Assembly (NCBI GenBank): GCA_963718695.1
Contig: OY970371.1
Span: 1,054,001 to 1,118,000, forward strand
Length of the DNA stretch: 64,000 bases
Reading direction: 5' to 3'
From: Manganitrophus sp963718695
GTDB taxonomy: Bacteria > Nitrospirota > Nitrospiria > SBBL01 > Manganitrophaceae
Position 1 is the stretch's first letter. Each line of letters starts with the position of its first letter. Shown here in pieces: positions 16,156 to 25,074 of this stretch. The notes under the pieces were generated by a model, which saw only the letters and a list, made by a program, of their open reading frames with translations, ran no database searches and was not told the origin of the DNA. A program made the translations under genes and the position numbers.

Positions 16156-17490
16156 ATGATTCGGATTTTTAACCGTTATCTCCCGATTCGGGATACTGTT
16201 TACTTCGTTTTAGAAAATGCTCTCATCCTTCTCTTCCTCATGTGGTCTACAACCATGGGAAGCGGATGGCCCAATTTGCTTTTGGTCCCGCTGGTCGTTC
16301 AGGTCTGTCTTTATTACAATGAACTGCATCCGTCCTTTCCCCGATTTTCGCTGAAAGAGTTTTGGGTGAAGCATCTCCAGGCGATATTGTTGGCCGGGGG
16401 GATTCTCATTGCGATTTACATGGTCACTCCGGTTGAGATCGCATCGACGGAACGTTTCTGGAAGCATCTTGCTTTCTCCCCGTTTATTCTGATCGGACTT
16501 CGTCTCGGATACCAGGCACTGGTCGCCGTGCAACGATGGGAGACCCCGGTTCTCATCATCGGGTCGGGACAGGTTGCAACGCTTTTGATGGATACACTCA
16601 TACATCATCGGAATTTGGGTTATCGGCCCGTTCAGTTCAAATGGGATTTGGGCGCCCCGGATAAGCTGGGAGAGGAATGGGAAAAGCTGGGGAATATTCT
16701 CGCAATGCATCAGGTCCGCAAGGTGGTGATCGCGTTAAATGACCGAAGAAGGCAGCTTCCGGTCGAAGCACTCCTTAACCTTCGGGTGCAAGGGGTAGAG
16801 GTCATCGAGGGGGTTTCTTTTTATGAGCAGATTTCGGGCAAGATCCTTGTAAGACCGCTTCGGCCCAGCAGCTTGATCTTCAGCGAAGGGTTTAATCGGA
16901 TGAAGATTATGCGCCTGTCGAAGCGCGCTCTCGATCTCTTTCTCGCCTCAGTCGGCTCAATTATTTCTTTGCCTATCTTCGTGGTCCTCGGAATTTTGAT
17001 CAAGCTCGATTCGAGGGGTCCCATCTTTTATCGCCAAGAACGGGTGGGAGAAAAGGGAAAGACGTTCATGGTGATTAAATTCCGCTCGATGCGCCAGGAC
17101 GCCGAGACAAAAACCGGGCCGGTCTGGGCCAGTGAAAACGACCCGCGTGTGACGCGACTGGGAAGGATCATGCGGTTGCTCCGTCTCGATGAGATTCCTC
17201 AGATGATCAACGTCCTCAAGGGGGAAATGAGCTTTGTCGGCCCGCGGCCCGAAAGGCCGGTCTTCGTAGACCAGCTTCGGAAGAAAATCCCCTATTATGA
17301 CCTTCGCTTTACCGTCAAGCCCGGACTCACCGGCTGGGCTCAGATTAAATATCAATATGGATCGACCGAAGAAGACGCCCTGGAAAAGCTCCAATATGAT
17401 CTCTACTATATCAAGCATCTTTCCCCCTTCTTTGACCTAACCATCGTCATGGAGACCATTCAGGTGATCTTGGGAGGAAAAGGACGATGA
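16156..17490 (+). CDS. Initiating sugar-1-phosphate transferase (EpsB/WcaJ-like)
   Basis: The 444-residue membrane protein has about four N-terminal spans, a central Rossmann-like CoA-binding domain (VLIIGSGQVATLLMD, near 130-145) and a C-terminal bacterial sugar transferase domain (from about 255). The last contains KFRSMRQDAE, LRLDEIPQMINVLKGEMSFV, GPRPERP and a late KPGLTGWAQI. It transfers a hexose-1-phosphate to undecaprenyl phosphate and so begins each repeat unit at the inner membrane. Its architecture matches the exosortase-locus sugar transferases. It lies in the core block between the kinase and the barrel. Confidence 0.92.
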   Translation: MIRIFNRYLPIRDTVYFVLENALILLFLMWSTTMGSGWPNLLLVPLVVQVCLYYNELHPSFPRFSLKEFWVKHLQAILLAGGILIAIYMVTPVEIASTERFWKHLAFSPFILIGLRLGYQALVAVQRWETPVLIIGSGQVATLLMDTLIHHRNLGYRPVQFKWDLGAPDKLGEEWEKLGNILAMHQVRKVVIALNDRRRQLPVEALLNLRVQGVEVIEGVSFYEQISGKILVRPLRPSSLIFSEGFNRMKIMRLSKRALDLFLASVGSIISLPIFVVLGILIKLDSRGPIFYRQERVGEKGKTFMVIKFRSMRQDAETKTGPVWASENDPRVTRLGRIMRLLRLDEIPQMINVLKGEMSFVGPRPERPVFVDQLRKKIPYYDLRFTVKPGLTGWAQIKYQYGSTEEDALEKLQYDLYYIKHLSPFFDLTIVMETIQVILGGKGR

Positions 17491-17536
17491 AGCGGCGCGG
17501 GTCTGGAGGGGAGCGAGCCGGAGGGCGGGGAACCGA

Positions 17537-18754
17537 TTGAGGGCGCACAATACCCGACACCGCATTTTCTCTCGGGGACGATTCAGAGGGTGGGTCCGAC
17601 AAGTCATATCCGTTTTAGTTCTCCTCATCGGTTTTCATGAAAACGCCGAGGGGGTTGTCACCTTTTCCCCCTCCCTTGCCCTCTCGGAAAGATACAATGA
17701 CAATTTCTTTTTCACAGAGGTGGAAGCCGATCGGGATGGTAATTTTACAACCATGGTGGGTCCGCAATTGACATTGTCCGCTGAAGAGCGAAATTGGAGC
17801 ATGATCGCAAGGTATGAAGGGACCGCGGAGTTCAATGCGCATCATCCGGAAGAGAACCAGTACGGCCAAACGCTCGGGGTCGATCTCCATTCGCGGGGAG
17901 GCAGAAGGTTTGACCTCGGTATCACCGAGAGCGCCGCTTATGTGTCGGAACTACCCGCTTTTTCTTTCGGCCGAACCGGCGATCCTCTCGCGCCGGAGGC
18001 CAACCAGGGCATTCAGGTCGGCCGGGTCAACACCTTTCGAAACCGCGCCGGGATGACCGTCGGGTATGGATGGGCTCCTCTCTTCAGCACGGTCCTCTCC
18101 TATTCCCATCTCATCAACCGGTATCAGGGGGGGACCCTGGAGGATTATGTTGTGCATGCCGGCGGTCTGAGCGGCAACTATCAAGCGTCGCGAAACCTTC
18201 AGGGGAGGATCTCTTATTCGGCCTCTCTCACTGAATATGAAGGAGCGGATTCAATCCTGGCGCATCAGTCCGACATCGGAGCGGTTTATCAGATCAACCG
18301 GACCTTCAGGGCGAATCTCGGGGCGGGCGCCGCGCTCATTCCAGGTGAATCTACGCAATGGACATTCGGCGCGGGGGTGGAAAAGACCGGTCCGATGGGG
18401 AGTCTCTCGCTGCAGTACATCCGTGGAATCGGAACCGGCGGCGGTGTGACGACGACGCCGACCCTTACCCAAAATCTGGTGGCCGGGGTCACGCGGGTCC
18501 TGGGACGATCGGCGTCGGCCTCCCTCCGATTCGGCTACGGCGTCAACGAGGCCTTTTCCGGCTCCCCTGTGGAAATCTCCACCCAGGAGGTCGGAATAGG
18601 AATGCAAGTGAGTCTCTTCTCCTGGCTGAGCGGAGGGGTGAATTATTCCTATTTGAGCCAGCGGACGGAAGGGGGGGCGACCGATCGCGGCGCCCGGAGA
18701 AACCTGGTGATGGTCACCCTGACGGCCGTGTCGGCGTTGAGCATCATGCAATAA
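17537..18754 (+). CDS. Exosortase-locus outer-membrane beta-barrel protein
   Basis: The 405-residue protein has a signal peptide (VRQVISVLVLLIGF, cut near ENAEG) followed by alternating hydrophobic/polar strands with a segment LALSERYNDNFFF that is typical of PEP-CTERM-associated barrels. A beta-barrel of 14-18 strands is likely, probably the outer-membrane pore for the polymer. The only plausible start in this frame is TTG 17537, with GGAGGG 11 bases upstream, so the exact N-terminus is uncertain. It is the fifth gene in the core block, and the deacetylase gene starts right after its stop. Confidence 0.75.
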   Translation: MRAHNTRHRIFSRGRFRGWVRQVISVLVLLIGFHENAEGVVTFSPSLALSERYNDNFFFTEVEADRDGNFTTMVGPQLTLSAEERNWSMIARYEGTAEFNAHHPEENQYGQTLGVDLHSRGGRRFDLGITESAAYVSELPAFSFGRTGDPLAPEANQGIQVGRVNTFRNRAGMTVGYGWAPLFSTVLSYSHLINRYQGGTLEDYVVHAGGLSGNYQASRNLQGRISYSASLTEYEGADSILAHQSDIGAVYQINRTFRANLGAGAALIPGESTQWTFGAGVEKTGPMGSLSLQYIRGIGTGGGVTTTPTLTQNLVAGVTRVLGRSASASLRFGYGVNEAFSGSPVEISTQEVGIGMQVSLFSWLSGGVNYSYLSQRTEGGATDRGARRNLVMVTLTAVSALSIMQ

Positions 18755-18755
18755 A

Positions 18756-19691
18756 ATGGACACGAGGATGGGCCAAGCGATGAACACCTGGTTGAACGCA
18801 CTGACGATCGATGTTGAAGATTACTATCAGGTCTCCGGCTTCGAGTCCCACATTCGGTTCGAGCAGTGGCCCGATTATGAGAGCCGGGTGGTCGGAAACA
18901 CCTGGCGCCTTCTTGAGATGCTTCATTTCCATCGGGTGAAGGCCACCTTTTTCATTCTTGGCTGGATTGCAGAACGTTACCCCCAGGTCGTCCTCGCCAT
19001 CCATAAGGAAGGGCATGAGATCGCCTCGCACGGCTACCGGCACCGTCTTGTTTACAATATGAGCCGGGAGGAATTTCAACAGGACACCGGACGGTCGAAG
19101 GAGGTTTTAGAAGACCTCTGCGGGGCGCCGGTCGTGGGTTATCGGGCGGCGAGTTATTCGATCATCCAAGAGACCCTCTGGGCCCTCGATACCCTGCACA
19201 ATTTGGGATTCCAGTACGACTCCAGCATCTTTCCGATCCATCACGACCGTTATGGAATTCCAAACGCGTCTCGCTTCCCTTATTATCATATCCTTTCGGA
19301 AGGACGAAAGCTTTTAGAGTTTCCGTTGTCGACGGTTCGGTTTCTGGGCCGCAACGTGCCGATCGCAGGGGGAGGCTATCTTCGCCTCTTCCCTTATCGG
19401 TTCATCCGGTGGGGGATCCGGCAAATCAACGAGCGGGAAAATGCGCCGGCCAATATCTATCTGCATCCGTGGGAAATCGACCCAAGCCAACCGCGAATCA
19501 ACGGATCGCGGCTTTCGCAGTTTCGGCACTATCTGAATCTTGATAAGACGGAGTCGCGCCTCCGACAGCTTCTCGTCGATTTTCGCTTTGTCCCGTTACA
19601 AGACCTGATGTCACAATATGCAGCGCCGAAGGATCGCCAGGTGCCGATGAATGTCGGGAATTACGAACAAAAGTCGATCGGTTTCCCATGA
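18756..19691 (+). CDS. XrtA system polysaccharide deacetylase
   Basis: The 311-residue NodB-fold hydrolase begins its domain with ALTIDVEDYYQVSGFE (catalytic Asp pair), then ATFFILGWIAERYP, the metal-binding ASHGYRHRLVYNM (HxxxH pattern) and GYRAASYSI. This arrangement is specific to the exosortase-A associated deacetylase family, which is thought to remove acetyl groups from the polymer. There is no signal peptide, as usual for this subfamily. In-frame ATGs at 18768 and 18780 are alternative starts. Its last four bases (ATGA) overlap the next glycosyltransferase start. Confidence 0.92.
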   Translation: MDTRMGQAMNTWLNALTIDVEDYYQVSGFESHIRFEQWPDYESRVVGNTWRLLEMLHFHRVKATFFILGWIAERYPQVVLAIHKEGHEIASHGYRHRLVYNMSREEFQQDTGRSKEVLEDLCGAPVVGYRAASYSIIQETLWALDTLHNLGFQYDSSIFPIHHDRYGIPNASRFPYYHILSEGRKLLEFPLSTVRFLGRNVPIAGGGYLRLFPYRFIRWGIRQINERENAPANIYLHPWEIDPSQPRINGSRLSQFRHYLNLDKTESRLRQLLVDFRFVPLQDLMSQYAAPKDRQVPMNVGNYEQKSIGFP

Positions 19692-20857
19692 AGGTTCTGT
19701 TTTTGGCACCCCATCCTTTTTATCAAGAGAGGGGCACTCCCATCGCCGTGAATATGGTTCTGAAAGTGCTTTCCGAGCGGGGAGAGTCGGTGGATCTGGT
19801 GACGTATCACGAGGGCGCGGATGTCTATTATCCCGGCGTGCGGATTTTTCGCATTCCGGCGATTTCCCTGTTAAGTGGAATAAGGCCGGGGTTTTCATTT
19901 AAGAAAGTCCTTTGCGATTTCTTGATGTGCTTCAAAGTGCTTCTTCTGGTTATTCGACGGCGCTATCAGTGGGTGCACGCCGTGGAGGAATCCGTTTTCA
20001 TTGCTTTGGTGTTAAAATGGGTATTTAGGATTCCTTATGTGTACGATATGGACTCTTCGCTGTCGCAGCAGATGATCGAAAAGTATCCTCGCCTCGGCTT
20101 CCTTTACCGGTTTCTGCGTTTTTGTGAGGGAATCGCGGTGAAAAATGCGGCGATCGTCGTTCCTGTGTGCGATTCGCTCTCGAACGAAATTGCGGGATTC
20201 GGTCCGGCCAAAGTAACGGTGCTTCATGACCCTCCGGTTCCAAGCCGCGAAGCCGATGATCCGGTGAGCGATTTGAAGAAAGAGAAAGGGATCGACTGGC
20301 TGCTGGCTTTGTACGTCGGGAACCTGGAGTCGTATCAGGGAATTGATCTTCTTTTGGAGGCATTCGCGCTTGTGTTGAAGGAGAGCGACGAGGTCGATTT
20401 AGCGATCATCGGCGGAACGGATTCCGACATAAGGAAATACCGCGATATGGCGGGGCGGCTCGGGATCGCGGCGAAGGTTCATTTCTTCGGACCTAAACCG
20501 GTGGCCCAGCTGGCCGGCTATCTTTCTCAGGCAGACATCTTATTGTCGCCGCGAATTAAGGGAAAGAATACGCCGATGAAGCTGTACTCCTATCTCAAAA
20601 GCGGAAAAGCGGTTTTGGCCACCGACCTGCCGACCCATACGCAAGTGCTCGACGGCAACGTCGCGATGGTGGCGCCCCCTTCGCCGAAGGAGTTTGCGAT
20701 GGGGTGGCTTTCGCTGGTCGGAAATGCCGATTTGCGAATGAAGCTGGGGGATGCCGGCAAAAAACTGGTCGATGAAAAATACAGCGAATCGGTCTTTCAT
20801 AAGAAACTCAACGGCATCTATGATTGGTTGGGCACGGCCGCAGGGGTGAAGATCTGA
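19688..20857 (+). CDS. Glycosyltransferase family 4
   Basis: The 389-residue GT-B enzyme has an N-terminal acceptor domain (FLAPHPFYQERGTPIAVNMV) and a C-terminal donor domain with LYVGNLESYQGIDLLLEAF, HFFGPKPVAQLAGYLSQAD and SPRIKGKNTPMKLYSYLKSG, the last corresponding to the nucleotide-sugar-binding EX7E region. It presumably adds a sugar to the lipid-linked unit on the cytoplasmic side. The ATGA overlap with the deacetylase gene implies one transcript. Donor and acceptor cannot be told. Confidence 0.88.
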   Translation: MKVLFLAPHPFYQERGTPIAVNMVLKVLSERGESVDLVTYHEGADVYYPGVRIFRIPAISLLSGIRPGFSFKKVLCDFLMCFKVLLLVIRRRYQWVHAVEESVFIALVLKWVFRIPYVYDMDSSLSQQMIEKYPRLGFLYRFLRFCEGIAVKNAAIVVPVCDSLSNEIAGFGPAKVTVLHDPPVPSREADDPVSDLKKEKGIDWLLALYVGNLESYQGIDLLLEAFALVLKESDEVDLAIIGGTDSDIRKYRDMAGRLGIAAKVHFFGPKPVAQLAGYLSQADILLSPRIKGKNTPMKLYSYLKSGKAVLATDLPTHTQVLDGNVAMVAPPSPKEFAMGWLSLVGNADLRMKLGDAGKKLVDEKYSESVFHKKLNGIYDWLGTAAGVKI

Positions 20858-20865
20858 GTGGAAAT

Positions 20866-22587
20866 ATGAATGATAAAGATGTATTTTCAATGAAGCGCGA
20901 TTTGAAAAAGCTGGCAAGCGCCCGGTACGACCTCCTCGTCGTCGGCGGGGGGATCTATGGCGCTTGTATGGCCTGGGAAGCGACCCTTCGCGGGCTGTCG
21001 GTCGCGCTTGTTGAGAAGGCCGATTTCGGCTCAGGGACCTCCTCCAACAGCTTAAAGATCATTCATGGCGGGTTGCGGTACCTTCAGCAGGCCGATCTCA
21101 AAAAGATGCGCGCGTCGATCGTCGAGATGCGGAATTGGATGCGGATTGCGCCGCATTTGATCCACCCCCTTCCGGTCCTGATCCCGACCTATGGGCGCGG
21201 CATGCGAAGCAAGGCGGCGATGTCCCTGGCGTTGAAGATAAACGACCTGATGACCGTCGGCTGTCCCTCGGTTGGCGATCCGCAGAAGCGTATTCCTCCC
21301 GGCCGCGTGGTTTCACGGGCCGAAGCGATTCGATTGCTTCCGGAGATCGCGACCCCCGAATTGACCGGGGGAGCGGTTTTTTATGACGCGCAGGCATACA
21401 ATTCGGAGCGGCTGTTGATTGCTTTTCTTCGGTCTGCGGCGCAGAACGATGCATCCGTTGCCAACTATCTCAAAGTTGTTTCATTCCTGAAGGAGGAAAA
21501 TCGCGTCGTCGGTGTTGAAGTCGAAGATCAACTCACGGGAGAACGCTTTTCCATCCGATCGAGAACGGTCGTCAATACCGCGGGACCCTGGCTCGATGGA
21601 CTCTGCGGAACGCTGAAAGGGAAGGGACCGAATGCGGAGCCGCTCTTCGCGCATGCGATGAACATCGTCACTCGTCCGCTTTTTCAACGATATGCGGTCG
21701 GAATTTCCGGGGAGAACCGGTACGGCGACGCCGAGACGGTGATCAACAAGGGGAACCGTCTTCTCTTCATCGCGCCATGGCGCGGCTATTCGATCGTCGG
21801 GACCGTTTATAAGGCTTTCAAAGGCGATCCGGACGATCTCCGGCTCGATCCGAACGACGTTCAGGCGTTTCTCGATCAGATCAATCGCGTCTGTCCCGCC
21901 TTCGGGTTCAAAATGGACGATGTCCTCTTCGTCCACCGCGGTCTGCTTCCAAGCTCGGGGATCGACCCGAAGAGCGGTGAGATCGGCCTTTCCCAACGCC
22001 CCCGGATTTACGATCACCGCGAGGAGGGGATTGACGGCCTCTTTTCGGTGACGGGAGTGAAGTATACCGCTGCGCGCGCCGTGGCGGAGGGTCTCGTTGA
22101 TTTGGTTTTTCGATCTTGGGAATGTGAGACGCCCCCTCCGTCTCGCTCTGCCTCGACGCCGATCTACGGCGGTCAAATCGACCGGTTTGAATCGTTCATG
22201 GATCGCGCTGTTGAGCGCCGGCCGGAAGGAGTCGATGAGGGTGAAATGCGCCGGATCGCCTACAACTACGGCTCTGAGTACGGTGGAGTCTTGGAATTTC
22301 GGAAGAGGAAACAGGACGGCGGCGCCTCTTTGCTCCAGGCGGAGGTTCTTCATGGGGTGGAGCAGGAGATGGCGCTAAAGCTGGGGGACATTGTCTTCCG
22401 CCGGACCGAATTCGGAAGCGCCGGCCACCCTGGAGGTGAAACGCTTCAGCGCTGCGCCGAAACGATGGGGGCCGCGTTGGGGTGGAGCCCGGCTCGGATG
22501 AAGCAGGAATTGAAAGAGGTCAACGAAGTTTTTTCCATGGGAGAAATTCGGACAGATGGATCAACACTGGCCTGTGCGGCTATTTAA
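20866..22587 (+). CDS. GlpD-like FAD-dependent glycerol-3-phosphate dehydrogenase
   Basis: The 573-residue flavoprotein opens with the Rossmann motif LLVVGGGIYGACMAWEATLR, then FGSGTSSNSLKIIHGGLRYL, which is the GlpD signature region. It continues through GISGENRYGDAETV and a late GVKYTAARAVAEG segment, and has a C-terminal helical domain. GlpD enzymes oxidise sn-glycerol-3-phosphate to dihydroxyacetone phosphate and pass electrons to quinone. No glycerol kinase or transporter is near, so a role tied to polymer or lipid precursor supply, or an altered substrate, is possible. ATG 20866 fits because it lies just past the previous stop with GAGTGG upstream. Its 3' end overlaps the methyltransferase start by 32 bases. 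Confidence 0.85.
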   Translation: MNDKDVFSMKRDLKKLASARYDLLVVGGGIYGACMAWEATLRGLSVALVEKADFGSGTSSNSLKIIHGGLRYLQQADLKKMRASIVEMRNWMRIAPHLIHPLPVLIPTYGRGMRSKAAMSLALKINDLMTVGCPSVGDPQKRIPPGRVVSRAEAIRLLPEIATPELTGGAVFYDAQAYNSERLLIAFLRSAAQNDASVANYLKVVSFLKEENRVVGVEVEDQLTGERFSIRSRTVVNTAGPWLDGLCGTLKGKGPNAEPLFAHAMNIVTRPLFQRYAVGISGENRYGDAETVINKGNRLLFIAPWRGYSIVGTVYKAFKGDPDDLRLDPNDVQAFLDQINRVCPAFGFKMDDVLFVHRGLLPSSGIDPKSGEIGLSQRPRIYDHREEGIDGLFSVTGVKYTAARAVAEGLVDLVFRSWECETPPPSRSASTPIYGGQIDRFESFMDRAVERRPEGVDEGEMRRIAYNYGSEYGGVLEFRKRKQDGGASLLQAEVLHGVEQEMALKLGDIVFRRTEFGSAGHPGGETLQRCAETMGAALGWSPARMKQELKEVNEVFSMGEIRTDGSTLACAAI

Positions 22588-23331
22588 CAAATCGGTTTTG
22601 AAGCAACGAAAACTCAAGGAGATCACCGATCTTCTCGGAGAGACCCGCGGCTTACGGTGTCTTGACATCGGATCGGACAACGGCGTGGTCAGCTATCTTC
22701 TCCGTCAAAGAGGGGGGGAATGGAAAAGCGCCGATCTCGATCCGATCGCCGTTCGATCGATCGGCAGCCTCGTCGAGAAGGATGTCTTCCTGATCGACGG
22801 CGAGCGGACCCCTTTCAAAGACGATGAATTCGACGCTGTGATCATTGTCGATTTTTTAGAGCACATTCATACCGATCGCCAATTCGTCGAAGAGCTTTTT
22901 CGGATCATCAAGCCGGGGGGGAGCTCATCGTAAACGTCCCCCATATCAAAAATACCCTTCTGAGAAAATTCCGTCTGGCCATCGGCCAGACCGATGAAAA
23001 ACACGGCCACGTCCGTCCGGGATACACGGCGGAGGGGCTGAGCCATTTATTGAAGGGGAAATTTAACCTCACCGCGCACCGAACCTACTCGAAATTTTTT
23101 TCGGAGTGCATCGATGCCTTCATCACCTTCGGATTCGGCCTCTTTAAAAAGGAGGGGCAGGCGTCGCAGAAGGGGGTTCTTGTCACGGAACAGGACCTGC
23201 GAAAATATCAAAAAATATTCCGGCTGTACGCGCTGATCTATCCGGTCATGCGGTTCTTCGCCGCGTTGGACCGCCTTCTCTTCCGGAGCAGCGGATATAT
23301 GCTCATTGCAAAAGCGAGATCGACAAAATGA
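22556..23331 (+). pseudogene. Class I SAM methyltransferase, frameshifted at a G7 run
   Basis: The first frame (22556-22933) carries a methyltransferase N-terminal half: CLDIGSDNGVVSYLL (motif I), an acidic SADLD, and VIIVDFLEHIHTDRQFV. It then ends abruptly after RIIKPGG. From 22921 the +2-shifted frame continues as ELIVNVPHIKNTLLRKFRLA to the stop at 23331, exactly what should follow KPGG. Adding one G to the seven Gs at 22915-22921 restores a single reading frame of about 258 residues. Either an assembly/sequencing error or a recent mutation is likely, and slippage in the G-run could also restore the frame. It overlaps the GlpD-like gene at its start and the SDR gene (ATGA) at its end, which argues for a normally functional operon member. 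Confidence 0.8.
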
Positions 23332-24320
23332 CCCGAAAGAAAATTCTCGTCACCGGCGGAACCGGTTTTATCGGAAGCCATCTCACAAAAGGGCTTGTGG
23401 ACGACGGTCACGACGTCCGCGTCCTGGTGCGTCCTTCCGGCGCGATCGAAACGCTCAAGGGGCTTCCGGTCGAAATCATTGAGGGAGACATCCGGGACCG
23501 GGACGCTGTCGATCGGGCCGTCAAGGGAGTGGAGGTCGTCATCCACCTGGTCTCGAACTTCCGGCATCCGGAATGGCCGGACCAGGAATGTGAGGCGGTG
23601 AACGTCGGGGGATCGAAAAACATTTTCGAATCGGCGCTTCGGCACTCGGTCCGCCGGTTCATCCATTGCAGCACGATCGGGGTGCATGGTCACGTCGAGA
23701 ATCCCCCCGCTAATGAAGACTCTCCTTTCGACCCGGGCGATATCTATCAAAGAACCAAGCTGGAGGCGGAAAAGCTGGCCTGGTCGATGTATCATGAGAA
23801 GGGCCTTCCTCTGACGGTGGTTCGTCCGACGTTGGTTTATGGGCCCGGCGATTTGAGAATGCTCAAGATGTTTCGGATGATTAAAAAGAAGCGATTCTTC
23901 ATTCTGGGAAAAGGGGACGCCCTGTTTCATCCGATTTACATTTCCGATCTGGTGGAAGGCTTCCGGCTCTGTTTGGGGAACAGCGATGCGCTCGGCAAGG
24001 TTTTTATTATCGGCGGGGACGAAATCGTGACGTTAAAAAAAATGGCGGCGACCGCAGCCGAAGAGATGGGGGTCCCTCCCGCGACGATTCATCTGCCGAT
24101 TCTGCCCTTTTATGTCCTCGGATATTTCTGCGAAAAGATCTGCATTCCTTTAGGGATCCCGCCGCCGATTTTCCGGCGGCGCGTCAAGTTTTTTGTGAAC
24201 CACCGCGCGTTCGATATCACGCGCGCCCGCACCGTTCTGGGATTCAAGTCACAAGTCGATCTGCGGACCGGGATGCGCCGGGCGATCGAGTGGTACGAGA
24301 AAAACGGCTACCTGTCATAA
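23328..24320 (+). CDS. NAD-dependent epimerase/dehydratase (extended SDR)
   Basis: The 330-residue extended short-chain dehydrogenase has the NAD-binding GGTGFIGSHL near residues 9-18 and the catalytic region CSTIGVHG with YQRTK (YxxxK, near 142). It also has VVRPTLVYGPGD, the substrate-domain entry typical of nucleotide-sugar epimerases and dehydratases. The C-terminal part contains a hydrophobic helix (PILPFYVLGYFCEK), more like sterol or hopanoid dehydrogenase-type SDRs, so a lipid or sugar substrate is open. The ATGA overlap links it to the methyltransferase gene. Confidence 0.85.
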   Translation: MTRKKILVTGGTGFIGSHLTKGLVDDGHDVRVLVRPSGAIETLKGLPVEIIEGDIRDRDAVDRAVKGVEVVIHLVSNFRHPEWPDQECEAVNVGGSKNIFESALRHSVRRFIHCSTIGVHGHVENPPANEDSPFDPGDIYQRTKLEAEKLAWSMYHEKGLPLTVVRPTLVYGPGDLRMLKMFRMIKKKRFFILGKGDALFHPIYISDLVEGFRLCLGNSDALGKVFIIGGDEIVTLKKMAATAAEEMGVPPATIHLPILPFYVLGYFCEKICIPLGIPPPIFRRRVKFFVNHRAFDITRARTVLGFKSQVDLRTGMRRAIEWYEKNGYLS

Positions 24321-24341
24321 ACGATTGAGAGAACGGAGAGC

Positions 24342-25067
24342 ATGAACGAAAAGCCATTGGTGGAAGAGCTGGCAGACGGAAAGGCGTCTCCCTACCGTCG
24401 TTACCTTCGGATGTTTGTCGGCGAAGAGTCGTTTCCCGCCTTTCTTCGGTACGAGGCCCTGACGGTTCTTTTGGGGCCGTTGCCGGGGGCCCTCGGCTAT
24501 TTCTTGAGAGGGAAAGGATACCGATTTCTGATCCGGAAGGTAGGGCGCGGAACGGTTTTCGGGTCGGGGATTGTTCTGCGTTGTCCCGGGCGGATTTCGA
24601 TCGGAAGTCAGGTCATGATCGACGACCAGGTGGTTTTGGACGCCAAAGGGGCGACCTCCCATATCGAGCTCGGCGATCAAATTTTAATGGGGCGGAGCAC
24701 GATCCTGAGCTGTTATGACTCGACCATCCGTATCGGAAAGTTTGTTTCTATCGGTCCTTTCTGTTTTTTTGCATCCAGGAGTCATATCGATATCGGCTCC
24801 AACGTGGCGATCGGCTCCGGAACCCACATCCTTGCCGGCGGCCACTCCTTCGAAGACCCCGAGACCCCGGTCATCCGGCAAGAGCGGATCTCAAAGGGGG
24901 TGGTGATCGAAGACAACGCCTGGATCGGAACCGGATCGAAGATCCTGGACGGTGTGACGGTCGGCCGGGACAGTATCGTCGGCGCTGGCTCTGTGGTGAC
25001 GAAGGATGTGCCGGCCTACACCATGGTACTTGGAAACCCTGCCCGGGTGATCCAAAAGCGAAAGTAG
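24342..25067 (+). CDS. Left-handed beta-helix acyltransferase
   Basis: The 241-residue O- or N-acyltransferase has hexapeptide repeats from about residue 65 to the end (ISIGSQVMIDDQVVLD, IRIGKFVSIG, VAIGSGTHI, SIVGAGSVVTKDVP), with the catalytic-type His in AGGHSFEDP. Such WbbJ/Maa-like enzymes move an acetyl or other acyl group onto a sugar. An N-terminal segment with a hydrophobic patch (TVLLGPLPGALGYFL) might touch the membrane. It is followed after 7 bases by an acyl-activating ligase and then an acyl carrier protein, so the acyl donor might be an acyl-ACP (inference). Confidence 0.88.
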   Translation: MNEKPLVEELADGKASPYRRYLRMFVGEESFPAFLRYEALTVLLGPLPGALGYFLRGKGYRFLIRKVGRGTVFGSGIVLRCPGRISIGSQVMIDDQVVLDAKGATSHIELGDQILMGRSTILSCYDSTIRIGKFVSIGPFCFFASRSHIDIGSNVAIGSGTHILAGGHSFEDPETPVIRQERISKGVVIEDNAWIGTGSKILDGVTVGRDSIVGAGSVVTKDVPAYTMVLGNPARVIQKRK

Positions 25068-25074
25068 AATCGAA

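Noticed and set aside
21481..22353. 290-residue minus-strand frame
   Set aside because: Shadow of the GlpD-like gene; no ribosome site or recognisable motif.
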